A DNA stretch of 52,168 nucleotides from positions 1 to 52,168 of the forward strand of contig NZ_JAMZNK010000040.1 of assembly GCF_027980145.1 (NCBI RefSeq), written 5' to 3'. The notes below the pieces were generated by a model. It was not told the DNA's origin. It made no database searches and worked only from the letters and a program-made list of their open reading frames with translations. A program made the position numbers and the translations under genes. Positions 41,566-50,301 of the stretch are shown here, one piece after another. The first letter of the stretch is position 1. Every line of letters begins with the position of its first letter. The stretch comes from Flavobacterium azizsancarii. GTDB taxonomy: Bacteria; Bacteroidota; Bacteroidia; Flavobacteriales; Flavobacteriaceae.

Positions 41566-42540
41566 CTAAACCTTTCTTCCCATCAAGTTCTCACCAAAAG
41601 TCCTTAAAATATCTTTCTTTTCTGAATTAATATCCATTTTTTCTAAGGTTTCAAAAGCTTTAAAAGTATACATTTCTATAGCATCCTGAGTAGCTTTTGA
41701 AGCTCCTGATTCATTAAAAATTGCTTTTGCCGTTTCTATTTTAGCGGTATTGTCTTCTAATTGTAAACTGAATAATTTTTCTAATTCTAAAGCTTTTTCA
41801 GCTGATGAAAATTCGCGTGCTTTTAGGTATAAATAAGTTTTTTTATTGACCATAATATCACCGCCAACTTGTTTTCCGAAGGTTTCCGGATCTCCAAAAG
41901 CATCCAGATAATCATCCTGAAGCTGGAAAGCCAATCCTAAGTTTAATCCGAAATCATAAATAAAATCAGCTTCTTTTTCAGTAGTTTTCGCTACAATTGC
42001 ACCCATTTTCATGGCTGCGGCAACTAATACGGCTGTTTTATATTCGATCATTTTAAGATATTCAGGAATCGTAACGTCGTTTCTTTTTTCGAAATCAACA
42101 TCCCATTGTTGTCCTTCGCAAACTTCAAGTGCGGTTTTGCTGAACAATTTTGCTAAATCCCTAAAAACGGTTGGTTCGTATTGTTCAAAATACTGATAAG
42201 CCAGAATCAGCATCGCATCTCCGGAAAGAATCCCAGTATTGAGATCCCATTTTTCATGCACAGTTTCCTGTCCTCTTCGCAAAGGCGCATCATCCATAAT
42301 ATCATCGTGAACCAATGAGAAATTATGAAAAACTTCCACAGCCATTGCGGCAGGAAGTGCTACTTTATAATCAGTATCAAAAACTTCTGAAGCCATTAAA
42401 GTAAGTACCGGACGCATGCGTTTTCCGCCAAGACTTAAAATGTATTTAATAGGGTCGTAGAGGTTTTTAGGCTCTTTGCTGATGCTTTGGGTTTCTAAAT
42501 AATTAATAAAAAAATCCTGGTATTGGCTGATATCGTGCAT
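41566..42540 (-). CDS. Polyprenyl (isoprenyl) diphosphate synthase
   Basis: The enzyme condenses isopentenyl diphosphate with allylic diphosphates. The 324-residue protein has GGKRMRP (38-44), the first Asp-rich motif DDIMD (79-83) and the second DDYLD (209-213). Five residues before the first motif is Phe74, with Ser75 next; a bulky residue there limits chain length in this family, so a short product such as FPP or GGPP is likelier than an octaprenyl product, though this is not decisive. A TATCTTTG -7 element lies at 42566-42573 on the minus strand. It is divergent from yceI. Confidence 0.9.
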   Translation of the reverse strand: MHDISQYQDFFINYLETQSISKEPKNLYDPIKYILSLGGKRMRPVLTLMASEVFDTDYKVALPAAMAVEVFHNFSLVHDDIMDDAPLRRGQETVHEKWDLNTGILSGDAMLILAYQYFEQYEPTVFRDLAKLFSKTALEVCEGQQWDVDFEKRNDVTIPEYLKMIEYKTAVLVAAAMKMGAIVAKTTEKEADFIYDFGLNLGLAFQLQDDYLDAFGDPETFGKQVGGDIMVNKKTYLYLKAREFSSAEKALELEKLFSLQLEDNTAKIETAKAIFNESGASKATQDAIEMYTFKAFETLEKMDINSEKKDILRTFGENLMGRKV

Positions 42541-42683
42541 AAAATATAATCTGAATTGCGAGGCTCAAAGATACGATTCATTATGAATTATTTCTTTCTT
42601 AAAATTTTAAATGCGGGTTTCTCCTTAAAATCCGCTTAAAATCTATTAATTATCAGGTTCTTAAAATTATTTAAAAAAAACTT

Positions 42684-42711
42684 GGAAACTTTCTTGGTGT
42701 TTAGAGTTTCC
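42684..42711 (+). promoter_or_regulatory. Candidate TetR operator 1, over the yceI promoter
   Basis: GGAAACT (42684-42690), 14 nt and AGTTTCC (42705-42711) form an inverted repeat. It covers the -33 region and ends 4 nt before the -7 element TATATTTG (42716-42723). It is one of three identical-architecture sites. Confidence 0.75.
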
Positions 42712-42723
42712 TTTCTATATTTG
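42693..42723 (+). promoter_or_regulatory. Promoter of yceI
   Basis: TTG (42694-42696), 19 nt and TATATTTG (42716-42723) match the Bacteroidota promoter. Transcription would start near 42730, about 80 nt before the ATG. Operator 1 overlaps the promoter and operator 2 lies just downstream of the start site. Confidence 0.75.
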
Positions 42724-42734
42724 CACCTTTAATT

Positions 42735-42762
42735 GGAAACTTGAAACACTGTGAGAGTTTCC
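42735..42762 (+). promoter_or_regulatory. Candidate TetR operator 2, in the yceI leader
   Basis: GGAAACT (42735-42741), 14 nt and AGTTTCC (42756-42762) are arranged exactly like operator 1, with centres 51 bp apart. It lies just downstream of the predicted start site, a position that would block elongation or support cooperative repression. Confidence 0.7.
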
Positions 42763-42808
42763 GTAATAGGTTTTGGGTAATTTATTAACTCAGTAAAATC
42801 AAATATTT

Positions 42809-43330
42809 ATGAAAACAACATGGACCTTAGATTCTAGCCAATCAGATGTTTTAATTAAAATGAGACATTCGATAATTGCCTATATGGGAGGAACTACCAA
42901 TAAATTTGATGGTTATGTGAATATTGAAAACAATGAAATTGAAGATGCTTCGGTTGAGTTCTCATTAGACATCAATAATAAAAAAGATAGTTTTCAACAA
43001 ATCGACACATATTTACAGCTTCAGGACTTTTTTGATGTAAATGAACATCCGATTATTAGTTTTAAATCGACTTCTTTTCAAAAAGTAAATAACAATATCA
43101 ATTTCTTCAAAGGAGATTTAACGATAAAAGATGTGACTCGGGTAGTAGAACTTGATGCTGAATTTATTGGCGTTAATAACTACAATGGCGAGAGAAAAGT
43201 TGCTTTTGAGATCAAAGGCGATATTAAACGTCAGGATTTTGGATTAGATTATAATTCGTTCAATCATAACGGAGGTTTGGCATTAGGAAAAGATATTAAG
43301 CTGATTGCCAATTTAGAATTCAGTATATAA
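42809..43330 (+). CDS. YceI-family protein
   Basis: The 173-residue YceI-like lipocalin-fold protein begins MKTTWTLDSSQSDVLIKMRH, contains KDSFQQIDTYLQLQDFFDVN near 58-77 and ends in a strand-rich DIKLIANLEFSI. Studied YceI proteins bind isoprenoid-type ligands in a beta-barrel, and many are periplasmic. This one has no signal peptide, so it appears cytosolic. The two inverted-repeat sites in its promoter place it in the TetR/efflux regulon downstream. The polyprenyl synthase gene lies divergently upstream. Confidence 0.9.
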   Translation: MKTTWTLDSSQSDVLIKMRHSIIAYMGGTTNKFDGYVNIENNEIEDASVEFSLDINNKKDSFQQIDTYLQLQDFFDVNEHPIISFKSTSFQKVNNNINFFKGDLTIKDVTRVVELDAEFIGVNNYNGERKVAFEIKGDIKRQDFGLDYNSFNHNGGLALGKDIKLIANLEFSI

Positions 43331-43376
43331 TCTAATTATAATGAGTAAATTAATGTAAAATTATTACAAATATCAT

Positions 43377-43404
43377 GGAAACTATTTTTCTGATTTTAGT
43401 TTCC
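43377..43404 (+). promoter_or_regulatory. Candidate TetR operator 3, over the tetR promoter
   Basis: GGAAACT (43377-43383), 14 nt and AGTTTCC (43398-43404) match operators 1 and 2. The site ends 4 nt before TATATTTG (43409-43416), the same distance as at the yceI promoter. This is the expected arrangement for autoregulation. Confidence 0.78.
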
Positions 43405-43408
43405 TGAG

Positions 43409-43416
43409 TATATTTG
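43409..43416 (+). promoter_or_regulatory. -7 element of the tetR-efflux operon
   Basis: TATATTTG lies 21 nt before the chosen tetR start at 43438, so the leader is only about 15 nt. The -33 region (near 43386-43390) is T-rich without a clean TTG. The position relative to operator 3 supports it as the promoter. Confidence 0.6.
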
Positions 43417-43437
43417 CAATATAATTTGAAAGTTAAA

Positions 43438-44043
43438 ATGAAAGAGAAAATTATATCAAAAGCAAGTGAATTATTTTTAAAACTTGGTTTTAAGAGTGTT
43501 ACGATGGATGATATCGCAGGCGAAATGTGTATTTCTAAAAAAACGATTTATAAATACTTCTGTAATAAAGAAGTTTTGATCGAAGAAAGTACCTCGACAG
43601 TTCATAAGCAAGTACATGAAGTTATTGATTCTGTGGTTGCTAAAAACTATAATGCAATTCATGAGAATTTTGAAATTAGAGAAATGTTTCGCGATATGTT
43701 TAAAAATGCAGCAGATACTTCACCTCTTTATCAGCTCAAAAAGCATTATCCTGAAATTTATCAAAATTTAATGACACATGAAATAGATCAGTGTAACCAT
43801 TATTTTAAAGATAATATCCTAAAAGGGATCACCGAAGGTTTGTACAGACCGGATTTGAATATAGATTTATATGTGAAATTCTATTATACATTGATTTTTC
43901 ATATAAATGCAACTACAGTCTCAGAAAGAGAAGCGCAAAAAATAGAATTAGAAGCGTTGGAATACCACACCAGAGCTATGGCAACTGAAAAAGGAATACT
44001 GGAATTAGAAAAACAACTTAAAAAATTACCATTTAATCATTAA
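43438..44043 (+). CDS. TetR/AcrR-family regulator
   Basis: The 201-residue regulator is read from Met9 of the longer frame (MKEKIISKASELFLKLGFKS). The upstream start at 43414 lies in the promoter and overlaps the predicted transcription start. The N-terminal helix-turn-helix is VTMDDIAGEMCISKKTIYKY (near 21-40). The C-terminal domain is all-helical and ligand-binding. The stop lies 3 nt before the tolC-like gene, so it heads the efflux operon. The matching sites in both promoters suggest it represses its own operon and yceI. Confidence 0.92.
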   Translation: MKEKIISKASELFLKLGFKSVTMDDIAGEMCISKKTIYKYFCNKEVLIEESTSTVHKQVHEVIDSVVAKNYNAIHENFEIREMFRDMFKNAADTSPLYQLKKHYPEIYQNLMTHEIDQCNHYFKDNILKGITEGLYRPDLNIDLYVKFYYTLIFHINATTVSEREAQKIELEALEYHTRAMATEKGILELEKQLKKLPFNH

Positions 44044-44046
44044 TCT

Positions 44047-45381
44047 ATGAAACGAATAATTCTTATATTTTTGTGTTCAATTGGCTTGTCTGCCAACGCA
44101 CAAGTCAAAAGACTAACCCTGAAAGATGCTCTTATATACGCGCTTGAAAACAAAGCCGATGCAAAAAAGGCAAGATTACAGGTTGAAAATAGTGAGTACA
44201 AAATTCAGGAAGTACGTTCCAGAGCATTACCACAAATTTCTGCAAACGGAAACTTAACTCACAACCCAATCATTCAGACAACAGTTATTGATGGAGCAGG
44301 ATTTGGTCAGCCGGGAACTACGATTCAGGCGGCATTTGGTCAAAAATGGACTTCAAACGCAGGAGTTTCATTAACGCAGACTATATTTGATCAATCTGTG
44401 TTTACAGGATTAAGAGCAGCGAGATCTACTCGTGAATTTTATCAAATAAACGATCAGTTGACAGAAGAGCAAGTAATTGAGAGAGTTGCAAATAACTATT
44501 ATTCAGTTTATGTGCAGCGCGAAAGATTAGTTTTATTAGATAGTAATTATGTAAATACTACTAAAGTTCGTGACATCGTAAAGGGACAATTTGATAATGG
44601 TCTGGCTAAAAAAATTGATTTAGACCGTATTGTTGTAAAAATGTCAAACATTGATACAGAACGTCAGCAAATTAAAAATCAAATTACATTACAGGAAAAT
44701 GCTTTGAAGTTTTATATGGGAATGCCTATTGAAACTGTAATTGAGATTCCTAAAGAAGAATTTGAAGTTGTGCCTGCTGCCTTGACAGAAGTTCCTAATA
44801 CAGAAAACAGAACAGAATATTTGTTATTGAAAAAACAGGAAGAGCTTTTAGTATACAATAAAAAAGCAGTTGAAGCAGGATATTATCCAACACTTTCATT
44901 GACTGCTGGTTACAATTATATTGGTCAGGGTCCACAAATGCCTTGGTTTGCAAAGCCTTCAGATGGAGTATATTGGTCAGATTACTCAGCAATTGGATTA
45001 AATCTACACGTACCAATTTTTACAGGATTCGGAACTCGTGCAAAAGTAAGACAAGCTGATGTAGAAATCAGATCCCTTCAGGAAGACATGAAAGACACTA
45101 AACTTTCTCTTGATTTAGATTATAGAAATGCAATGGCTGATATAGATAATAATCTTATCACTATTAATAATCAAAAAGAAAACATGCGCTTAGCTACAGA
45201 AATCCTAAGCGACACAAAAAACAATTATCTTCAGGGATTAGCATCATTAACAGATTTACTGGATGCTGAAAATGCATCACTTGAAGCTCAAAATAACTTT
45301 ACCAGAGCAGTCTTAAATTACAAAATTGCCGAAGTAGCATTAATCAAATCAAAAGGCGAACTTAAAACTCTTATTAAATAA
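44047..45381 (+). CDS. TolC-family outer-membrane efflux channel
   Basis: The 444-residue protein has a signal peptide (MKRIILIFLCSIGLSANAQ) and the long paired helices of the outer-membrane efflux fold, e.g. LTLKDALIYALENKADAKKA near residue 23 and a matching second half (LSLDLDYRNAMADIDNNLIT near 350). It forms the outer-membrane duct of a tripartite pump. It comes directly after tetR and 9 nt before the membrane-fusion gene. Confidence 0.92.
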   Translation: MKRIILIFLCSIGLSANAQVKRLTLKDALIYALENKADAKKARLQVENSEYKIQEVRSRALPQISANGNLTHNPIIQTTVIDGAGFGQPGTTIQAAFGQKWTSNAGVSLTQTIFDQSVFTGLRAARSTREFYQINDQLTEEQVIERVANNYYSVYVQRERLVLLDSNYVNTTKVRDIVKGQFDNGLAKKIDLDRIVVKMSNIDTERQQIKNQITLQENALKFYMGMPIETVIEIPKEEFEVVPAALTEVPNTENRTEYLLLKKQEELLVYNKKAVEAGYYPTLSLTAGYNYIGQGPQMPWFAKPSDGVYWSDYSAIGLNLHVPIFTGFGTRAKVRQADVEIRSLQEDMKDTKLSLDLDYRNAMADIDNNLITINNQKENMRLATEILSDTKNNYLQGLASLTDLLDAENASLEAQNNFTRAVLNYKIAEVALIKSKGELKTLIK

Positions 45382-45390
45382 CTAAAAAAA

Positions 45391-46458
45391 ATGAAGAAAA
45401 CTATTATAACAATCGTAATCATAATTGCAGCGCTGGGTGTGATTGGATATGTCTTAAATAAGAATAAGAAAGAGAATAAAGAAAAAACAGATATCGTAGC
45501 AGAGAAAAATGCTGCAGTATCAGTAAAAGTAGCTTCTGTAAAAACAGAAGAAGTTTCGCTGGATTTCGTTGCAAACGGAAATTTTGAACCAATTCAACAA
45601 TTGACTTTCTCTGCTGAAAAATCAGGAAAAGTAATTAGTGTTTTGGCAAAAGAAGGTGATTATGTAAGAGTAGGTCAGACTTTATTAACAGTGAGAGGTG
45701 ATGTGATTAATGTAAGTGCACAACAAGCACAAGCAGTATATCAAAATGCAAAATCAGATTACAGCCGTTACGAAAATGCTTTTAAAACCGGTGGTGTGAC
45801 TAAGCAACAATTAGATCAGGCAAAATTAGCATTAACAAATGCTGAGTCTAACCTAAAACAAGCAAATATTAATGTTGGCGATACTAAAGTAAAAGCGCCA
45901 ATAAACGGATTTATCAATAAAAAATACATTGAGCCGGGATCTATTTTAGCAGCAACGCCTGCAACTGCATTGTTTGATATCGTAAATGTTTCTAAATTAA
46001 AATTAGTAGTTACAGTAAACGAAAATCAGGTAGCAAGTTTAAAAGTAGGAGACCATGTTAATGTAACTGCAAGTGTTTATCCTGATAAAACTTTCTCTGG
46101 AAAAATTACTTTTATTGCTGCAAAAGCGGATGAATCTTTAAACTTCCCGGTTGAAATTGAAATTACAAATAACATCAATAACGACCTTAAAGCGGGTATG
46201 TACGGAACGGCAAACTTTGGTTCTAAACAACAAAAACAGCAGATGATGGTTGTACCACGTAATGCTTTTGTAGGAAGTGTGAGCAGCAACGAAATTTTTG
46301 TAGTTGAAAAAGGTATTGCAAAATTAAGAAAAGTAACTGCCGGAAGAATTTTAGGAGATAGAGTTGAAGTTATCAATGGATTATCTGACGGAGAAACTGT
46401 AGTTACTACTGGTCAAATTAATTTACAAGACGGTAATACAGTAGAAATTATTAAATAA
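45391..46458 (+). CDS. RND efflux membrane-fusion protein
   Basis: The 355-residue periplasmic adaptor (HlyD/AcrA type) is anchored by an N-terminal hydrophobic helix (TIITIVIIIAALGVIGYVL, near 4-22). The lipoyl-like half-motifs (GKVISVLAKEGDYVRVGQTL and the complementary DTKVKAPINGFINKKYIEPG) flank a short helical hairpin near 105-150. It joins the RND pump to the TolC channel. It follows the tolC gene after 9 nt; the permease starts 71 nt downstream beyond repeat-like DNA. Confidence 0.93.
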   Translation: MKKTIITIVIIIAALGVIGYVLNKNKKENKEKTDIVAEKNAAVSVKVASVKTEEVSLDFVANGNFEPIQQLTFSAEKSGKVISVLAKEGDYVRVGQTLLTVRGDVINVSAQQAQAVYQNAKSDYSRYENAFKTGGVTKQQLDQAKLALTNAESNLKQANINVGDTKVKAPINGFINKKYIEPGSILAATPATALFDIVNVSKLKLVVTVNENQVASLKVGDHVNVTASVYPDKTFSGKITFIAAKADESLNFPVEIEITNNINNDLKAGMYGTANFGSKQQKQQMMVVPRNAFVGSVSSNEIFVVEKGIAKLRKVTAGRILGDRVEVINGLSDGETVVTTGQINLQDGNTVEIIK

Positions 46459-46529
46459 TTTAAAGCATTAAGCTATACGCCATAAGCATTAAGCTTATTG
46501 CCTAAAGCCTACAGCCTAAAGCAAAAAAT
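46459..46529. repeat. Imperfect TAAGC repeats between adaptor and permease genes
   Basis: This 71-nt gap contains AGCATTAAGCTATACGCCAT, then AAGCATTAAGCTTATTGCCT and AAAGCCTACAGCCTAAAGC. It is a short tandem series built on TAAGC/AAAGCC units, without coding potential. It lies inside the efflux operon. Confidence 0.6.
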
Positions 46530-49500
46530 ATGAAATTAGCCGAAATATCCATAAAACGTCCGTCGTTAGTAATTGTATTGTTTACAATTCTAACACTTGG
46601 TGGATTGTTTAGCTACAGCCAGTTAGGCTATGAGCTGATCCCGAAATTTGAACAAAACGTTATTACGATTTCTACTGTTTATCCCGGAGCTTCTCCAAGT
46701 GAGGTAGAAAATACAATTACCAAAAAAATGGAAGATGCGATTGCATCATTGGAAAACATTAAGAAAATTGATTCCAAATCCTATGAAAGTTTGTCTGTTG
46801 TATCTATCTCTTTGACTTCAACAGCTAATGTTGATGTCTCGATGAATGATGCTCAGCGAAAAATTAATGCCATTATTAGTGATTTACCGGACGATGCCAA
46901 AACGCCATCGCTAAGTAAATTTTCTTTGAGTGATTTGCCAATTATGACTATTGGAGCCAATGGAAAAATGGATGAGGCTGCTTTTTATGACTTAATTGAT
47001 AAAAAGATTGCTCCCGTTTTATCTCGTGTTCCCGGTGTGGCACAAGTAGATATTATTGGTGGTCAGGAACGTGAAATTCAAGTAAACCTGGATGCATTAA
47101 AAATGCAGGGTTACGGGCTTTCTATTCCAGAAGTACAACAAAATATTTTGACTTCGAACTTAGATTTCCCAACGGGAAATATTCAGACTCGTGATCAGAA
47201 AATATTAATTCGTTTAGCGGGTAAATATAAAAATGTTGAAGAATTAAGAAACTTAGTAGTTTCATCTAAAGGCGGAATTCAAATCCGTTTACGAGATATT
47301 GCAGATGTACAAGATGATCAAAAAATTGCTGAAAAAATTTCGAGAGTAAATCAAAAAAGCGCGATTATTTTACAAGTAATTAAACAATCTGACGCTAATG
47401 CGGTTGCTGTAAGTGAGCAGTTGATTCAAAGTATTAAAAATCTGGAAAAAGATTATAAAACTAATGATTTAAAGTTAGAAATAGCCAAGGATAGTACCGT
47501 TTATACCTTAGAAGCTGCAGATTCTGTAATTCACGATTTATTGATTGCGGTAGTTTTAGTTGCTTTTGTAATGTTGTTTTTCCTTCATAGTATTCGTAAC
47601 TCATTGATTGTAATGGTTTCGATTCCTGCTTCGTTAATTGCTACATTTATTGGGATTTATCTTTTAGGATATACCTTAAACTTAATGAGTTTATTAGGAT
47701 TATCTCTTGTGGTTGGTATTCTGGTCGATGATGCCATTGTAGTATTGGAGAATATTTACAGACACATGGAAATGGGTAAAAGCCGAATTCGTGCCTCTTA
47801 TGACGGTACAGCCGAAATTGGTGGAACAGTAACTTCGATTACTTTGGTAATTGTCGTAGTGTTCTTGCCTATTGCAATGAGTTCTGGTTTGGTTTCGAAC
47901 ATTATCACACAGTTTTGTGTAACGGTAATTATTTCTACTTTATTCTCACTTTTAGCATCGTTTACAATTATTCCCTGGTTGTCTTCTCGTTTTGGAAAAT
48001 TAGAACACATTGAAGGAAAGAATGCATTTGGGAGAGTAATTCTTGGTTTCGAAAAATTATTAACTCGTTTTACTGATTGGGTTACTACATTGTTAAACTG
48101 GTGTTTAGATCATTACTTCAAAACTATTATAATTGTTTTACTATTGTTTTTCGGTACTATAATTCCGTTGTTTGGAGGAGGATTTATTGGAGGAGAATTT
48201 TTTGCCAAATCAGATAGTGGGGAGTTTTTAGTTCAAATAGAGATGCCGAAAGACGCCTCGTTGGAACAAACCAACTTTATGACACAAAAAGCAGAAGCGT
48301 ATTTGAAAGGTGAAAAATATGTGTTTAGCCAAATTACAACTGTAGGACAAACTTCAGAAGGAATGGGTGCGGCACAAGCGACAGCTTATAAGGCAGAGAT
48401 TAACGTAAAAATGATTGATCAATCAGAACGAACAGATGATGCTTCGGTTTATGCTGCGAAAATAAAACGTAAATTAGAAAAAGTATTGGTTGGAGCCAAA
48501 GTAAAAACGGTTCCGGTTGGTATTTTAGGAACAGCCGAAAATGCTACTTTGGGATTAGTTGTAACTGGTCCATCTGTAGAAAGCGCTATGAAATTTGCCA
48601 AATTAGCAGAAGCTGAATTACGCAAAATACCTGGAACAACAGAGATTAAATTGACTGTTGAAGATGGAAATCCTGAAGTTAACGTACAAGTAGACCGTGA
48701 TAAAATGGCTGCATTAGGATTAACACTTCAAACAGTGGGTATGACCATGCAAACTGCTTTTAGTGGAAATACGGATGGAAAGTTCAGAGCTGGCGAATAC
48801 GAATACGATATCAATATCAAGTATAATGCTTTTGATAGAAAAAACATTACTGATGTTAGTAATTTAATATTTATTAATAATGCGGGGCAACAAATTAAAT
48901 TGTCTCAATTTGCTTCAATTACTGAAGGTTCTGGTCCTAGCCAATTAGAGCGTAGAGATAAATCTGCTTCTGTAACTGTTCAAGGACAAAACGTTGGGGT
49001 TCCTTCAGGAACAATTGTAACACAATGGCAAGCGAGATTAGATAAACTTAAAAAACCAGTAGGAGTAAACTATATCTGGGGTGGAGATCAGGAAAACCAA
49101 AGTGAAGGTTTTGGTACTTTAGGAATCGCTTTATTAGCTGCTATTATATTAGTTTACCTGGTAATGGTAGGTCTTTATGACAGTTTCGTTCACCCGTTTG
49201 TAGTATTATTTGCTATTCCGCTTTCATTTATTGGAGCTTTATTAGCCCTGGCTTTAACTAATAACACACTGAACATCTTTACCATTTTGGGTATTATTAT
49301 GTTGATTGGTCTGGTGTGTAAGAACGCGATCATGCTTGTCGATTATACCAATCAGCGAAGAGCAGCGGGGGAGAGCATTAGAAATGCACTAATCCAGGCG
49401 AATCACGCTCGTTTACGTCCAATTTTGATGACTACAATTGCGATGGTATTTGGTATGTTCCCAATTGCTTTAGCATCTGGTGCAGGAGCTGAATGGAAAA

Positions 49501-49706
49501 ATGGTTTGGCTTGGGTAATTATAGGTGGATTGATTTCATCTTTATTCCTAACCTTAGTTGTGGTTCCCGTTATTTATCTTATTATGGAAAAAATAATTGC
49601 CAGATTATCTAAAGGAGAAAAAATCGATTACGAAGCTGAAATGTTTGCTGATTATACGCCAACAGAAGTTAGTGAAGATGGTTTTAATCCTAAACATACG
49701 CACTAA
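46530..49706 (+). CDS. RND multidrug efflux permease, HAE1 family
   Basis: The 1058-residue inner-membrane proton-driven exporter has two halves of six transmembrane helices, each with a large periplasmic loop. TM4 carries the proton-relay Asp pair in GILVDDAIVVLENIY (near 400), typical of the hydrophobe/amphiphile (HAE1) branch. The start MKLAEISIKRPSLVIVLFTI is typical of the family, and the second-half segment MLIGLVCKNAIMLVDYTNQR (near 926-945) matches. It completes the TetR-TolC-MFP-RND operon. The substrate is not deducible from sequence. Confidence 0.95.
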   Translation: MKLAEISIKRPSLVIVLFTILTLGGLFSYSQLGYELIPKFEQNVITISTVYPGASPSEVENTITKKMEDAIASLENIKKIDSKSYESLSVVSISLTSTANVDVSMNDAQRKINAIISDLPDDAKTPSLSKFSLSDLPIMTIGANGKMDEAAFYDLIDKKIAPVLSRVPGVAQVDIIGGQEREIQVNLDALKMQGYGLSIPEVQQNILTSNLDFPTGNIQTRDQKILIRLAGKYKNVEELRNLVVSSKGGIQIRLRDIADVQDDQKIAEKISRVNQKSAIILQVIKQSDANAVAVSEQLIQSIKNLEKDYKTNDLKLEIAKDSTVYTLEAADSVIHDLLIAVVLVAFVMLFFLHSIRNSLIVMVSIPASLIATFIGIYLLGYTLNLMSLLGLSLVVGILVDDAIVVLENIYRHMEMGKSRIRASYDGTAEIGGTVTSITLVIVVVFLPIAMSSGLVSNIITQFCVTVIISTLFSLLASFTIIPWLSSRFGKLEHIEGKNAFGRVILGFEKLLTRFTDWVTTLLNWCLDHYFKTIIIVLLLFFGTIIPLFGGGFIGGEFFAKSDSGEFLVQIEMPKDASLEQTNFMTQKAEAYLKGEKYVFSQITTVGQTSEGMGAAQATAYKAEINVKMIDQSERTDDASVYAAKIKRKLEKVLVGAKVKTVPVGILGTAENATLGLVVTGPSVESAMKFAKLAEAELRKIPGTTEIKLTVEDGNPEVNVQVDRDKMAALGLTLQTVGMTMQTAFSGNTDGKFRAGEYEYDINIKYNAFDRKNITDVSNLIFINNAGQQIKLSQFASITEGSGPSQLERRDKSASVTVQGQNVGVPSGTIVTQWQARLDKLKKPVGVNYIWGGDQENQSEGFGTLGIALLAAIILVYLVMVGLYDSFVHPFVVLFAIPLSFIGALLALALTNNTLNIFTILGIIMLIGLVCKNAIMLVDYTNQRRAAGESIRNALIQANHARLRPILMTTIAMVFGMFPIALASGAGAEWKNGLAWVIIGGLISSLFLTLVVVPVIYLIMEKIIARLSKGEKIDYEAEMFADYTPTEVSEDGFNPKHTH

Positions 49707-49723
49707 AATTTTAAATCTTAATA

Positions 49724-49844
49724 TTAAAATTCCAAATTCCAATGTTGGAATTGGTAAAAATAAAAATCCCAAATTTCTTAATTGAAATTTGGGATTTTTT
49801 ATTGAACCAGAAACCACTTTAAGATTTGGAATTTGGAATTTTAA
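49724..49844. repeat. 19-bp inverted repeat enclosing the efflux terminator
   Basis: TTAAAATTCCAAATTCCAA (49724-49742) is perfectly complementary to 49826-49844. A smaller hairpin, AATTCCAA-TG-TTGGAATT (49735-49752), lies within. The arms enclose the terminator at 49762-49799. This has the look of an intergenic repeat element. Confidence 0.7.
49762..49799 (+). terminator. Terminator of the efflux operon, bidirectional
   Basis: A perfect 16-bp stem, AAAAATCCCAAATTTC (49762-49777) and GAAATTTGGGATTTTT (49784-49799), has loop TTAATT. It is followed by T on the plus strand and preceded by A, so it can also serve the convergent minus-strand protease gene that ends at 49864. Confidence 0.88.
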
Positions 49845-49863
49845 AAGTTGGAATTTATAAGTA

Positions 49864-50301
49864 TTATTTCAGGTACAAATAATGATTGTAATAATCTATA
49901 ATTGCTTTCCCTTCAAGTAAAACATCTGCCCCAATAATACCGTGAACAGGTTTTGCCTTGTAAGCTTGTAAAGCTTCATTTACATGTGAAAGATCAAAAA
50001 TAACCAAACCAAAATCAATGTTTTTCCAACTGCCAAGTTGTAGATTATTGTGTGTCGAAATTTGTGTTTTCATACCAGTTCCTCCGGCTCCGGAAGCTTT
50101 GGTTTTTGATTTTTTTGCGTTTAATTCAAAACGTTCGATGCTTTCAAATCCTACACAGGAATTAGATGCTCCTGTATCTAAAATAAAATTACCAGAAACG
50201 CCGTTGATTTTGGCTTTTATCAGAAGATGTTGTGTTTTGGTAACTTTGAATTTTATTTTCCTGTATTTCTCTTTCTTGAGAATTTCGTGAAGATTTTCCA
50301 T
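49864..50301 (-). CDS. Retropepsin-like aspartic protease, single domain
   Basis: The 145-residue protein has one aspartic protease motif, ILDTGASNSCVG (Asp42-Thr43-Gly44), and a downstream GIIGADVLLEGKAIIDYYNH, the conserved Gly-rich segment. Like retroviral proteases, it would act as a dimer. There is no signal peptide or membrane segment, so it is probably cytosolic. A TATTTTTG -7 element (minus, 50322-50329) gives a short leader before the ATG at 50301. The substrate is unknown. Confidence 0.85.
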   Translation of the reverse strand: MENLHEILKKEKYRKIKFKVTKTQHLLIKAKINGVSGNFILDTGASNSCVGFESIERFELNAKKSKTKASGAGGTGMKTQISTHNNLQLGSWKNIDFGLVIFDLSHVNEALQAYKAKPVHGIIGADVLLEGKAIIDYYNHYLYLK

